Notes: generated by a model not told the origin, from the sequence alone. A DNA stretch of 7,841 bases from an uncultured Pseudorhodobacter sp. (GCA_945952425.1 CAMFIX010000124.1:1-7841), one strand, 5' to 3'; counted from the first letter of the stretch, positions 1 through 5,909 are shown. Numbers and translations are program-made.

Positions 1-3
1 CCC

Positions 4-43
4 GACGGGTGCCGAGAGCCTCTCTCTCGGTCTCCAACCCGTC
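4..43 (-). promoter_or_regulatory. Two-stem 5' leader RNA motif, copy A (radC-motif-like)
   Basis: Read on the minus strand, GACGGG (43-38) pairs with CCCGTC (9-4) as an outer 6-bp stem. A 7-bp inner stem, CCGAGAG with CTCTCGG, closes an AGAGG loop. The same architecture, loop and spacing occur at 5910-5948 just upstream of the DUF932 start, with differences that keep the pairing (an A-U to G-C swap and G-U wobbles). By analogy a gene should start just beyond position 1, outside the window. From memory this resembles the published 'radC RNA motif', a candidate cis-regulatory RNA found before plasmid and phage DNA-metabolism genes. I could not check it against a covariance model. Confidence 0.65.
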
Positions 44-103
44 GAAAACCCCCTGCCCTTCTCTTCCTCTAATCCTCCTGCGTGCCCGGCCAGATCGGCG
101 CCG

Positions 104-124
104 AAAAGCGGGACCGCCGCCCGC
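104..124 (-). terminator. Possible intrinsic terminator after the DUF932-radC-small ORF operon
   Basis: On the minus strand, GCGGG (124-120) can pair with CCCGC (112-108) around a 7-nt loop, followed at once by TTTT (107-104). It lies 24 bp past the stop of the 58-residue ORF and before leader motif copy A, where an operon boundary is expected. The stem and T-run are short, so the call is tentative. Confidence 0.4.
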
Positions 125-134
125 AGCTGCAAAC
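119..134 (+). other. Degenerate parS-like site (half match)
   Basis: Positions 124-136 read CAGCTGCAAACCG, identical over 13 bp to the right part of the parS-like site at 6060-6075. The left arm is GCCCG instead of GTTTA, so the palindrome is broken. It may be a decayed partition site or chance; the sharing of 13 bases is suggestive only. Confidence 0.3.
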
Positions 135-147
135 CGGACGCCTGAGA

Positions 148-324
148 TCAATCATCGGCCACCTTGACCGTATCAAACCGACCGCAGGCCTCGCGAAGCT
201 CCTCCCCAGACAAGGTGCTTGCGCGCCGGATAAGTGCAGCGCGCAGCATTTCAGCAGTCACATCGGCGGCGTCCTGATCTCTTGAGGAAAGCTCGAAAGC
301 AAAGTCGTATGCATGGCGGAACAT
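148..324 (-). CDS. 58-residue conserved-looking small protein, coupled to radC
   Basis: An ATG at 324-322 shares one base with the TGA of the radC gene (TGATG), the usual arrangement for translational coupling. The frame runs 58 codons to TGA at 150-148. The product starts MFRHAYDFAFELSS, is acidic, has no signal peptide or membrane segment and contains no cysteine pair apart from a lone Cys near residue 47. It contains an amphipathic stretch (ADVTAEMLRAALIRRASTLS) that looks helical. The reading frame, codon use and coupled start make it a credible gene, although it is short. I do not recognise a domain. Small proteins of this kind commonly follow short radC genes on alphaproteobacterial plasmids, as far as I recall. 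Its function is unknown; its place suggests it is made together with RadC. Confidence 0.72.
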   Translation of the reverse strand: MFRHAYDFAFELSSRDQDAADVTAEMLRAALIRRASTLSGEELREACGRFDTVKVADD

Positions 325-824
325 CAGATATCACCTCGGCTGCGCAGACTGACTTCCCGACCGGCCCCGACAATGATGTGGTCATGCAGCGCAAGACCAA
401 GCACGTCGCAGGCCTTCTGCACCTCCTTCGTCATGGCGATATCGGCCTCCGAGGGCTCGGGATCGCCCGACGGGTGGTTATGAACCAAGATCAATGCCGA
501 GGCGTTGAGGTCCAGGGCGCGTCGAACGACTTCACGCGGATAGACGGGGACGTGATCAACCGTGCCGACGCCAAGCCGCTCATCAGAAATCAACCGGTTC
601 TTGCGGTCGAGATAGAGGACGTGGAACCGCTCGACCTCGCCGCGAACTGCGATGGCGCAATAGTCAATCACGGCCTGCCATGAGGTCAGGACGGGGTTAC
701 GGTTGATGTGGCGGGACAGGATTTCGCGGGCCGCGAAGATGGTGGCCTGCTCCTGCGCGGTCAGTTCAAAGCTGCCAGAGCGCCGAGAGGCGAAAGGGGT
801 GGTTTGTTCAGAAAATTGGGACAT
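324..824 (-). CDS. radC: Short RadC-family protein (JAB/MPN+ metalloprotease-like domain)
   Basis: The 166-residue product is essentially one RadC/JAB domain. The JAMM metal site is complete: Glu65 in VERFHVLYLD, His115 and His117 in HNHPSGDPEPS, and Asp128 ten residues after His117. Chromosomal RadC proteins are about 220 residues with an N-terminal helix-hairpin-helix region. That region is missing here, as is typical of plasmid and phage versions, so this is a full-length short form rather than a truncation. The role of the family is unsettled: it was once linked to DNA repair, and the metal site suggests a peptidase or isopeptidase. I start it at ATG 824-822 because the upstream extension to 1178 crosses the old DUF932 3' end and the mobile element repeat. 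The ribosome binding site is weak. The gene follows the DUF932 stop by 137 bp and is coupled to the small ORF downstream. The element now separates it from the leader at 5910-5948. Confidence 0.92.
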   Translation of the reverse strand: MSQFSEQTTPFASRRSGSFELTAQEQATIFAAREILSRHINRNPVLTSWQAVIDYCAIAVRGEVERFHVLYLDRKNRLISDERLGVGTVDHVPVYPREVVRRALDLNASALILVHNHPSGDPEPSEADIAMTKEVQKACDVLGLALHDHIIVGAGREVSLRSRGDI

Positions 825-847
825 CTGGGTCTCATGAGTTGAACCGA

Positions 848-892
848 CCAACTCCCCCGAAAGGCAGCAGCGCGCTGCGCGGGCGGAGTTGG
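848..892 (-). other. Inverted repeat with inner palindrome upstream of radC
   Basis: CCAACTCC (848-855) and GGAGTTGG (885-892) form an 8-bp stem. Inside it lies the perfect 12-bp palindrome GCAGCGCGCTGC (867-878). The structure ends 24 bp before the radC start and could shape radC translation or read-through. No known RNA family is recognised. Confidence 0.45.
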
Positions 893-922
893 CCGGGATG
901 GGAAAGGGGGAAAAGCCGGTGT

Positions 923-950
923 GGGCAGAGGACCGCCAGGCCCTCTGCCC
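923..950 (-). terminator. Strong GC-rich hairpin between DUF932 and radC, terminator-like
   Basis: On the minus strand a 12-bp stem (950-939 with 934-923, one G-U pair) closes a TGGC tetraloop. It begins 12 bp after the DUF932 stop at 962. The sequence after it is pyrimidine-rich (CTTTTCCCCC starts about nine bases on) but is not a clean U-tract. It may terminate or attenuate transcription between DUF932 and radC, or protect an upstream mRNA end. Confidence 0.45.
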
Positions 951-961
951 TGCCGCAAACC

Positions 962-1069
962 TCAACTGGCGCGATCGAGGAGCTTCTTGGCCCGCCCTTC
1001 CATATCGAGGCGCGCATCCTGCTGGGTCTTGTCGCGCGCGAGACGCGTAATCCCTTGAACAAAATCGAA
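962..1069 (-). pseudogene. C-terminal 35 codons of the interrupted DUF932 gene
   Basis: Reading from 1069, the frame gives FDFVQGITRLARDK, then QQDARLDMEGRAKKLLDRAS and TGA at 964-962. This is the expected end of a DUF932 plasmid protein and continues exactly from the N-terminal piece that ends PPESI at 4804. Joining the two rebuilds an uninterrupted 399-residue protein with no base gained or lost. The fragment has no start codon: moving upstream it crosses the 6-bp spacer (which encodes Ser-Ile) and then meets TAA in the element's terminal repeat. It is therefore not expressed as part of a DUF932 protein. Confidence 0.88.
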
Positions 1070-1075
1070 AATCGA

Positions 1076-1190
1076 TTATGCCGCGCTTGGGATTATGCCG
1101 AGGTCGTGGCGGGAAGTCGTTTCCGTGCAGAGAGTTAGGGCCGGATTCGCTCGGCATAATTACAGTCCCCCGGGTCAAAGCAACCCGAGG
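1076..1190 (+). repeat. Left terminal inverted repeat of the RIT element
   Basis: Aligned by eye to the reverse complement of 4663-4777, it matches at 103 of 115 positions with no gap. It holds the core heptamer at the outer end (TTATGCC 1076-1082), a second copy in the same direction (1093-1099) and an inverted copy (GGCATAA 1153-1159). The right repeat has single-base variants at the two inner copies (GGAATAA, TTATGCT). These heptamers are the likely recombinase binding units. Confidence 0.9.
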
Positions 1191-1196
1191 GACTGT
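1162..1196 (-). terminator. Hairpin just past the ritC stop
   Basis: ACAGTCCCCCGGGT (1162-1175) pairs with ACCCGAGGGACTGT (1183-1196) through 14 positions with one mismatch, around a 7-nt loop. It begins 12 bp after the ritC stop codon. No U-tract follows, so it may act as a 3' mRNA barrier rather than a classic intrinsic terminator. The left arm and loop are part of the terminal repeat; the extended right arm (1191-1196) is unique to this end. Confidence 0.5.
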
Positions 1197-1208
1197 GGAG
1201 GTTCTGGG

Positions 1209-2210
1209 TCAGCGCGACTTCTGGATTTCGGCCAGCATGGCGAGAAGTTTGTCCGGCGTGCGGAACTTTCCCTTCGGAACGGCAGGCAGGGCGTTGGCGG
1301 CCAGGATGGCGAGCTTTTCGGCAGGGTCGACACGCAGATAGGCTTCGGTGCTTTGCAGGCTGGCATGACCAAGCCACAGCGACACTTTGCGAATATCGCC
1401 CGTCGCCTCCAGCGTGTGCATGGCGCAACTGTGGCGCAGCACATGCGGCGTCACCCGCTTTTCCGACAAGGCGGGCCTTTTCTTTGCCGCTGCAGCGACA
1501 TGTATCGCAAGCCGATGGGCGAAGCCGTCGCGGCTCAGGGGAAGACCCTCGCGGTTGAGGAAGAGTTCCTGCCCTTGCACCGCGGGTCGCACCGCCATCC
1601 ATGCCCGAAGCACCGTCCGGGTTTCTTGCCAGAGAGGGAGCACACGCTCGCGCCGACCCTTGCCGAGAATCCGGACCATCGAAAGCGACCGGTCGGAGAA
1701 GTCGCCGATCTGCAGCGCAAGCAACTCGGACACCCGCAGCCCTGCGGCATAGGTCAAATGCAGCATGGCGCGGTCCCTGAGGCCGAACACGGTCGTAGAA
1801 TCCGGGGCGGCCAAGAGTGCATTCATCTCGTCGCGGGTGAGGTAGTCGATCAGCGCCTTGTCGGTCTTCTTCATCGGCAAGGCCCGGACCCGGAGTGCCT
1901 GTTCAAGGCAGGCGGGAACCTTGTATTCCAGATAACGGAAGAACGAACGGATTGCGGCGAAACGGGCATTGCGCGACCGCGCCGTGTTGCCACGTTCCTG
2001 CTCGACATGGGTGAGGAAGCCGAGGATCACATCCGGATCGAGGTCTTCGATGGTCAGGTCGGTCGGTCGCCGATCCAGCCGCTCCGCAGCATACCGCAGT
2101 AGAAGGCCGAAGGCATGGGCATAGGTGGCCACCGTGTGAGGGCTGGCGTTGCGTTCGCGGGGCAAATGCTCGCGCAGGAAGGAAGCCAGGGAAGGTGCCA
2201 GCGCAGTCAT
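1209..2210 (-). CDS. ritC: Tyrosine recombinase, third of the trio
   Basis: The 333-residue product is a phage-integrase-fold recombinase that acts on DNA by transient 3'-phosphotyrosine links. The N-terminal SAM-like core-binding domain spans about residues 5-100 (NASPHTVATYAHAFGLLLRY). The catalytic domain follows, with Arg159 (GLRVSELL), Lys184 (GKGRRERVLPL), His256 and Arg259 (HVLRH), His282 (GHASLQSTEAYL) and nucleophile Tyr291. Length and spacing are normal for XerC/D-like enzymes. A C-terminal tail (about 298-333) is basic. I start it at the ATG that overlaps the ritB stop by four bases (ATGA), not at the upstream ATG at 2288, which would reach 78 bp into ritB. It is the last gene of the unit and depends on coupling with ritB. 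Gene names follow transcription order. Confidence 0.92.
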   Translation of the reverse strand: MTALAPSLASFLREHLPRERNASPHTVATYAHAFGLLLRYAAERLDRRPTDLTIEDLDPDVILGFLTHVEQERGNTARSRNARFAAIRSFFRYLEYKVPACLEQALRVRALPMKKTDKALIDYLTRDEMNALLAAPDSTTVFGLRDRAMLHLTYAAGLRVSELLALQIGDFSDRSLSMVRILGKGRRERVLPLWQETRTVLRAWMAVRPAVQGQELFLNREGLPLSRDGFAHRLAIHVAAAAKKRPALSEKRVTPHVLRHSCAMHTLEATGDIRKVSLWLGHASLQSTEAYLRVDPAEKLAILAANALPAVPKGKFRTPDKLLAMLAEIQKSR

Positions 2211-3124
2211 GCCCGACCCTCCGCAAACAGATGCTCGCCGGCCGCCGCGATGCTGTGCATCAGCACGGGCGTCGCCTCCAGATACCAATAGGTGTGGGCC
2301 ATGCTGGCGTGGCCGAGATAAGTGCTGAGGCCGGCCATGTGGTGGGCGACGGCTTGCCGGTCATGCAGGCAAGCTTCCAGCGAGCGGACGGCGAAGCTGT
2401 GCCGCAGGTCATGGAGCCGGGGCCCGGGACTTCTTAAGGCGTGGGGGCGAATGCCGAGGTTCCGGGCGATCTGGACGAAGACGGCATGGGCCCGGACCTT
2501 ACTGGGGGCCCTTCCGGAGTTGAGGACGAAGAAATCACTACCATTCACCTTCAGGTCTTGGCGGATTGCGGTGTATTCGGCCAGCGCTGCGCGGGTCGAG
2601 GCATGAATCGGTAGCAGTCGGCTTTTGCCGAATTTGCCATGCCGGATGGTGAGACCATCCATGCCGATGTCACCGGCTTGCAGCGCCAGGGCCTCGGAGA
2701 CGCGCATCCCGGTCGCCGCCAGAAGGCCAAAGAGGTAGTGAAAGGTGTGGGGACTGATCGAGCCCCTCGGACCCAGGTCGAGGGCTGCGTCCAGAATGGC
2801 TCGGATCTGCCCGGGATCAAGAAGGTGTGGGGCCGGGCGCGGGCGTTTGCCGCGACCGAAGGCTCCGACTGGCGGCAGCTCATGGCGGGGATCCTCGGCA
2901 TTGAGAAAGGCAGCGAGGCGCCGGACCGCGTCATAGCAGGTTCTTGCCCGGTTGGGCGACGACGCCGTAGCGCACCAGTCGTGGATGCGGGCGATACGAA
3001 CATGGCTGTCGCCCTGCGCCCCGGCGTAGAGGGCATAAAGATGCAGGGTCCGGCTCTGCTCGGCGAAACTGCGCCCGAGCCGACGGTAAAGCGCCACATA
3101 GCGGGTCACGTCATCGCTCAGCAT
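2207..3124 (-). CDS. ritB: Tyrosine recombinase, second of the trio
   Basis: The 305-residue product has a degenerate N-terminal core-binding region (about 1-95) and a complete catalytic domain. Catalytic residues visible are Arg141 (GMRVSEAL), Lys164 or Lys167 (GKFGKSRLLPIH), His238 and Arg241 (HDLRH), His272 (GHAS) and Tyr281, nine residues after His272 as in the other two. Its ATG overlaps the end of ritA by seven bases and its stop overlaps ritC by four, so translation of the three is probably coupled and the ratio fixed. In RIT elements the three paralogues are distinct subfamilies rather than recent copies, and these three are clearly dissimilar outside the active site. Whether all three are needed for movement is not known from the sequence. 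Confidence 0.92.
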   Translation of the reverse strand: MLSDDVTRYVALYRRLGRSFAEQSRTLHLYALYAGAQGDSHVRIARIHDWCATASSPNRARTCYDAVRRLAAFLNAEDPRHELPPVGAFGRGKRPRPAPHLLDPGQIRAILDAALDLGPRGSISPHTFHYLFGLLAATGMRVSEALALQAGDIGMDGLTIRHGKFGKSRLLPIHASTRAALAEYTAIRQDLKVNGSDFFVLNSGRAPSKVRAHAVFVQIARNLGIRPHALRSPGPRLHDLRHSFAVRSLEACLHDRQAVAHHMAGLSTYLGHASMAHTYWYLEATPVLMHSIAAAGEHLFAEGRA

Positions 3125-4656
3125 GCCAGATCTCCCGGCCAGGGCTGAGCGATCTTCTGCAGCATGGGGATGTCGACCTTGGCATAGATGGCTGTCGTGT
3201 CGGGTGAGCGGTGGCGCAAAACCGCGCCGACGGCTTCAAGGCCCGCCCCGTGGCGCAACAGCCGGGTGGCGAGCGAATGGCGGAACATGTGTGCGCCCGA
3301 TGGCACTCCCGTTATTCCGGCGCGGGCCAGATGCCTGGCCAGGATGCCCGAGATCTCGGACGAGGAGGCAAGGGGCGTGAATGGCGCACAGAGACGCAGA
3401 AAGAGGCGTTCCTCCGCCACGACCGGGCGGGCTTGTTCCAGGTAGGTCGCAACGGCATCCCCGGCATCCTGCGGCAGTGGAAGGCGGTTGCTGCGTCGCC
3501 CCTTGCCATGCACCCGCAAGAGGCCGTGTTGCCAATCGATATCGGTGATCCGCATCAGCCAGACATCGCCAGCCCGCAGCCCGAGCCGTGCCAGCAGCAG
3601 GATGATGGCCCGATCCCTGATCCGGGCAGGTGTGTCGGTCCCGCAGGCGGCGATGATCCGATCGATCGTCGCCTGATCGGCGTATCGTGGAAGCGTCGAC
3701 AGTCGGTAAGGGGCCACGGACGGCACGGCCTGCTGCAGCTCGGGGCGGCAGCGGCCACTTGCGGACTGAAACCGAAGGAAGCTGCGCAAAACGGTCGCCG
3801 TCATTCGGATCGACGCCCGGGAACGCGATGCGGGCTGGTTCATCACCAAGGCGCGAAGGGCAGAGGCCTCATAACCGGATGGGTCGAGCCCGAGCTCGGG
3901 TAGCCACCGGGCCACTTCCGAGACGTAGCGCTCGATTGACTTCTCCGTGGCACCTCGATGTTGGTGGAGCCAGATGCCGTAAGTCTCCAGGACTGGTTCG
4001 CGGGTCTGCACGGGTTCGGGCGTTGCAACTCCACCGCTTTCCCTAAGGAACGCGAAAAACCGGGAGGCACCCCGCCTGCGCCTCTCGATACCGGTCTGTG
4101 AAATGGCACCCCTCTTGCGGCCTTCGGCGCAACCGCAGTCATGGTGGGCAAATCGCTCGATGACGGCCGCATTCACGTCGTGCCATCCAATCCGCGACGC
4201 CTGCAGCCAGAGTGCGAAGTGCTGCGCGGCCGAGTTCAGCTTCCGCAGCGACCAGCGGTTGTATCTAAGGGACGCAAGATGTTCGGCATACCAGCTGAAA
4301 TGCCGGTCCATATCCGCAAGGTCGCTGACGATGGGGATGTCGCCCCGATCTTCCAGAAACCGGACAAAGCGCCTGACCCGGTTGATGTAATAGGGATCGC
4401 GAACCTGGTCGGCGCTGTAGCGCGGGCAGGAGCAGTCATGCCCGGCAAAACGTCGAAGGACGGTGTCGTCAACTGCGGTGATCAGGATGCCCTGCAGCTT
4501 GAGCCAACAAAGAAAGTGACGGGCCGCGCAGCCATAGACGACGTGGGTCGTGGTGGCGCGCATCGGCTCGAGAAACGCGTTGACCGCGTCCTCCGGCGAA
4601 AAGTCTGAGGTTGTGGCGCGGGGTCGGGCAGGCAATGGGATCGTGTCTTCAGTCAT
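3118..4656 (-). CDS. ritA: Tyrosine recombinase, first of the trio, with duplicated HDCxC N-terminal domains
   Basis: This 512-residue protein is longer than a standard integrase because of its N-terminal half. Two related blocks each have an aromatic-rich helix, then an HDCxC motif (His73-Asp74-Cys75-Ser76-Cys77 and His172-Asp173-Cys174-Gly175-Cys176), then a basic helix ending FxxFLxxxG. A third, conventional SAM-like domain spans about 220-305. The catalytic domain is complete: Arg361 (GLRAGD), Lys385 (GKGRRSNRLPL), His456 and Arg459 (HMFRH), His482 and Tyr491. I choose ATG 4656 because GAGGAAG lies four bases upstream and it sits just inside the terminal repeat. The frame is also open upstream through the repeat into the DUF932 fragment, so a 925-residue fusion is possible. 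Metal binding by the HDCxC motifs is inference. Confidence 0.92.
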   Translation of the reverse strand: MTEDTIPLPARPRATTSDFSPEDAVNAFLEPMRATTTHVVYGCAARHFLCWLKLQGILITAVDDTVLRRFAGHDCSCPRYSADQVRDPYYINRVRRFVRFLEDRGDIPIVSDLADMDRHFSWYAEHLASLRYNRWSLRKLNSAAQHFALWLQASRIGWHDVNAAVIERFAHHDCGCAEGRKRGAISQTGIERRRRGASRFFAFLRESGGVATPEPVQTREPVLETYGIWLHQHRGATEKSIERYVSEVARWLPELGLDPSGYEASALRALVMNQPASRSRASIRMTATVLRSFLRFQSASGRCRPELQQAVPSVAPYRLSTLPRYADQATIDRIIAACGTDTPARIRDRAIILLLARLGLRAGDVWLMRITDIDWQHGLLRVHGKGRRSNRLPLPQDAGDAVATYLEQARPVVAEERLFLRLCAPFTPLASSSEISGILARHLARAGITGVPSGAHMFRHSLATRLLRHGAGLEAVGAVLRHRSPDTTAIYAKVDIPMLQKIAQPWPGDLAC

Positions 4657-4662
4657 GATCTT

Positions 4663-4685
4663 CCTCGGGTTGTTATGACCCGGGG
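4663..4685 (-). promoter_or_regulatory. Leader hairpin covering the ritA ribosome binding site
   Basis: On the minus strand CCCCGGGT (4685-4678) can pair with ACCCGAGG (4670-4663) across a CATAACA loop, with one C-A mismatch. The 3' arm contains the GAGG of the ritA ribosome binding site (GAGGAAG), so the folded leader would hide it. Several transposons use such hairpins to stop transposase being made from host read-through mRNA. Confidence 0.45.
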
Positions 4686-4777
4686 GACTGTAATTATGCT
4701 GAGCGAATTCTGCCCTAACTCTCTGCTGGGAAACGACTTCCCCCACCGACCTCGGAATAATCCCGAGCGCGGCATAA
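4663..4777 (-). repeat. Right terminal inverted repeat of the RIT element
   Basis: This is the inverted partner of 1076-1190, with 12 mismatches over 115 positions and no gaps. Outer core GGCATAA is at 4771-4777, with inner variants GGAATAA at 4754-4760 and TTATGCT at 4694-4700. It carries the ritA ribosome binding site at its inner edge. A CATAAT hexamer reading toward ritA (4698-4693) could be a -10 box, but no convincing -35 is visible. Confidence 0.9.
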
Positions 4778-4811
4778 AGCATCTTATGCCGATATCGGCA
4801 TAAGATGCTTT
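4776..4811. repeat. 36-bp perfect palindrome at the right junction (tandem inverted recombination cores)
   Basis: The sequence is symmetric about 4793/4794 with no mismatch for 18 bases each side. It consists of core heptamers at 4771-4777 (partly inside), 4784-4790 and 4797-4803 in alternating direction, separated by exact 6-bp spacers: AGCATC, GATATC and GATGCT. The outer two spacers are reverse complements of each other. The last is the host's own Ser-Ile codons. The left junction lacks this extra unit. Confidence 0.95.
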
Positions 4812-5895
4812 CTGGGGGGCGGCCCTCTTCCATCAGAACCTTCTCGATGATCTTGCCGGACTCGGCCTTCGAGAAGCCGCGTTTCCGCAGAAAATCATCC
4901 CGATCCTCATCGGTGCGCGCCACGATCTGCTGCCGCGCGGCCTTGATGCCGTTCACAAAGCCCTGCGCCGACGAATTGGCGAACCGCGTCAGCGCCGGTG
5001 CTGCCTCATGGGCAAAGCGGGAGGCGGCGTATTTCGAGTGGCGGATGGTGATCTCCTGAAAATCCTCAACGCCCCAGAGATTGCGGTTCTGACACACCGC
5101 ACGGAGATAAAAGCTAGCGATTCCAAGGGTTTTCGCGCCAACCTCGGAGTTCCAGCAGTAGAACCCCCGAAAATAGAGGTCCGGCGAACCATCAGCCAGC
5201 CGGCCCGCCTCAATCGGGTTGTGGTCATCGACCAGAAAGAGAAAGACGTCCCGATCTGAAGCATAGAGCGTGGTCGTATCGCGGCTAATCTCGACATCGG
5301 GGTTGTAAACCCCGGTTGACCAGTCGAGCACGCCCGGCACCTTCCACCGTGTGTCGCCCGTACCATTTCCCGCGATGCGCTGCACCGCCTCGACGAGTTC
5401 ATGGTCATGGATCCGACCGTAGTCGGGGCCGGTCACCGCGCGCAGTTCGGTGCGACCATCCTCAGTCTCGAAGGTTTTCACCTGCTCCGCGCGGTGGTTG
5501 CTCAGACCGTATTGAAGATTGATCCCTGCCAGAGGCGCTGGCAGTTGCCGCAGGTAGGACGCCGGGGCGCCAACGATACTGGCAAGTTGGCCGAAGGCCC
5601 AATGCGTCGGGGCAACCGGCTCCTTTGCCTTGGGTAGGACCAGGTGCAGCCGCTCGGCGCTGTCGCGCGAGGCCTCAACACGGATCTCCGCTGTTTCAAC
5701 CACCCGGGAACGGCTCCGCTCCGAACGGCCCTTCACCGAGGCCCACAGATCGTCGAGCGACAGATACCGCTCGTCGTCCGGCCGGTTGAACCATTCGGAC
5801 GACACCCGACCATTCCGCTCGCCCCGGCTCACATCCACCTTGTAGCCGCCCGACTTCACCGGCCGCACGGGGTCCATAATTTCCATAGTGTTCAT
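4804..5895 (-). pseudogene. N-terminal 364 codons of the interrupted DUF932 gene
   Basis: This is the main part of a DUF932-domain plasmid protein. The conserved core runs from about residue 90 (THWAFGQLASIVGAPASYL) through about 310 and includes CQNRNLWGVEDF followed by the RHS motif near 286 (ITIRHSKYAASRF). The ATG at 5895 is preceded by GGAGAG six to eight bases upstream and by the leader motif at 5910-5948. Host coding ends at ESI (AGC ATC, 4809-4804). The remaining 35 codons are at 962-1069. Translation does not stop at the junction: it runs through 49 element-encoded residues into ritA. Relatives occur next to radC, antirestriction and ParB-like genes on plasmids, but the biochemical role is not established. 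The piece keeps nearly all of the domain, so residual activity is possible. Confidence 0.86.
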
Positions 5896-5909
5896 GGCAG
5901 TCTCTCCGT

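Larger units (their letters stand above)
1070..4803 (-). mobile_element. RIT-type (recombinase-in-trio) element inserted in the DUF932 gene
   Basis: Three overlapping tyrosine recombinase genes lie between inverted terminal repeats of 115 bp (1076-1190 and 4663-4777). Outside each repeat is a 6-bp spacer. On the left, 1070-1075 (TCGATT in coding sense) lies between the element core and host codon TTC. On the right an extra pair of cores (4784-4803) comes before the host spacer AGCATC (4809-4804). Removing 1070-4803 restores the DUF932 gene in frame. The layout fits tyrosine recombinase elements that exchange strands in a short central spacer and carry coupling bases, rather than a DDE transposase with a target duplication. 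The trio of recombinases is the hallmark of RIT elements. No cargo gene is present: the three recombinase genes fill the unit. Confidence 0.9.

Noticed and set aside
1063..1075. Direct repeat TCGATTT-TCGATTT at the left junction as a target-site duplication
   Set aside because: No matching copy is found at the right junction, so it is not a duplication around the element. It is better explained as a 6-bp coupling spacer next to host sequence.
825..1178. 118-residue N-terminal extension of radC
   Set aside because: It crosses the intergenic hairpins, the DUF932 3' end in another frame and the terminal repeat. RadC homology starts after Met at 824.
1095..2102. 335-codon open frame on the plus strand across ritC
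   Set aside because: It is antisense to a clear recombinase gene with full catalytic motifs. Long antisense frames are common in high-GC coding DNA and the translation shows no domain.
2211..2288. 26-residue N-terminal extension of ritC
   Set aside because: It lies inside ritB in another frame; the ATGA overlap start at 2210 is the standard coupled start.
3211..3903. 230-codon open frame on the plus strand across ritA
   Set aside because: Antisense to the catalytic part of ritA, no ribosome binding site, low-complexity translation.
4691..4720. Promoter for ritA inside the right terminal repeat
   Set aside because: CATAAT could be a -10 box, but no acceptable -35 lies 16-18 bp upstream, so I do not list it as a feature.
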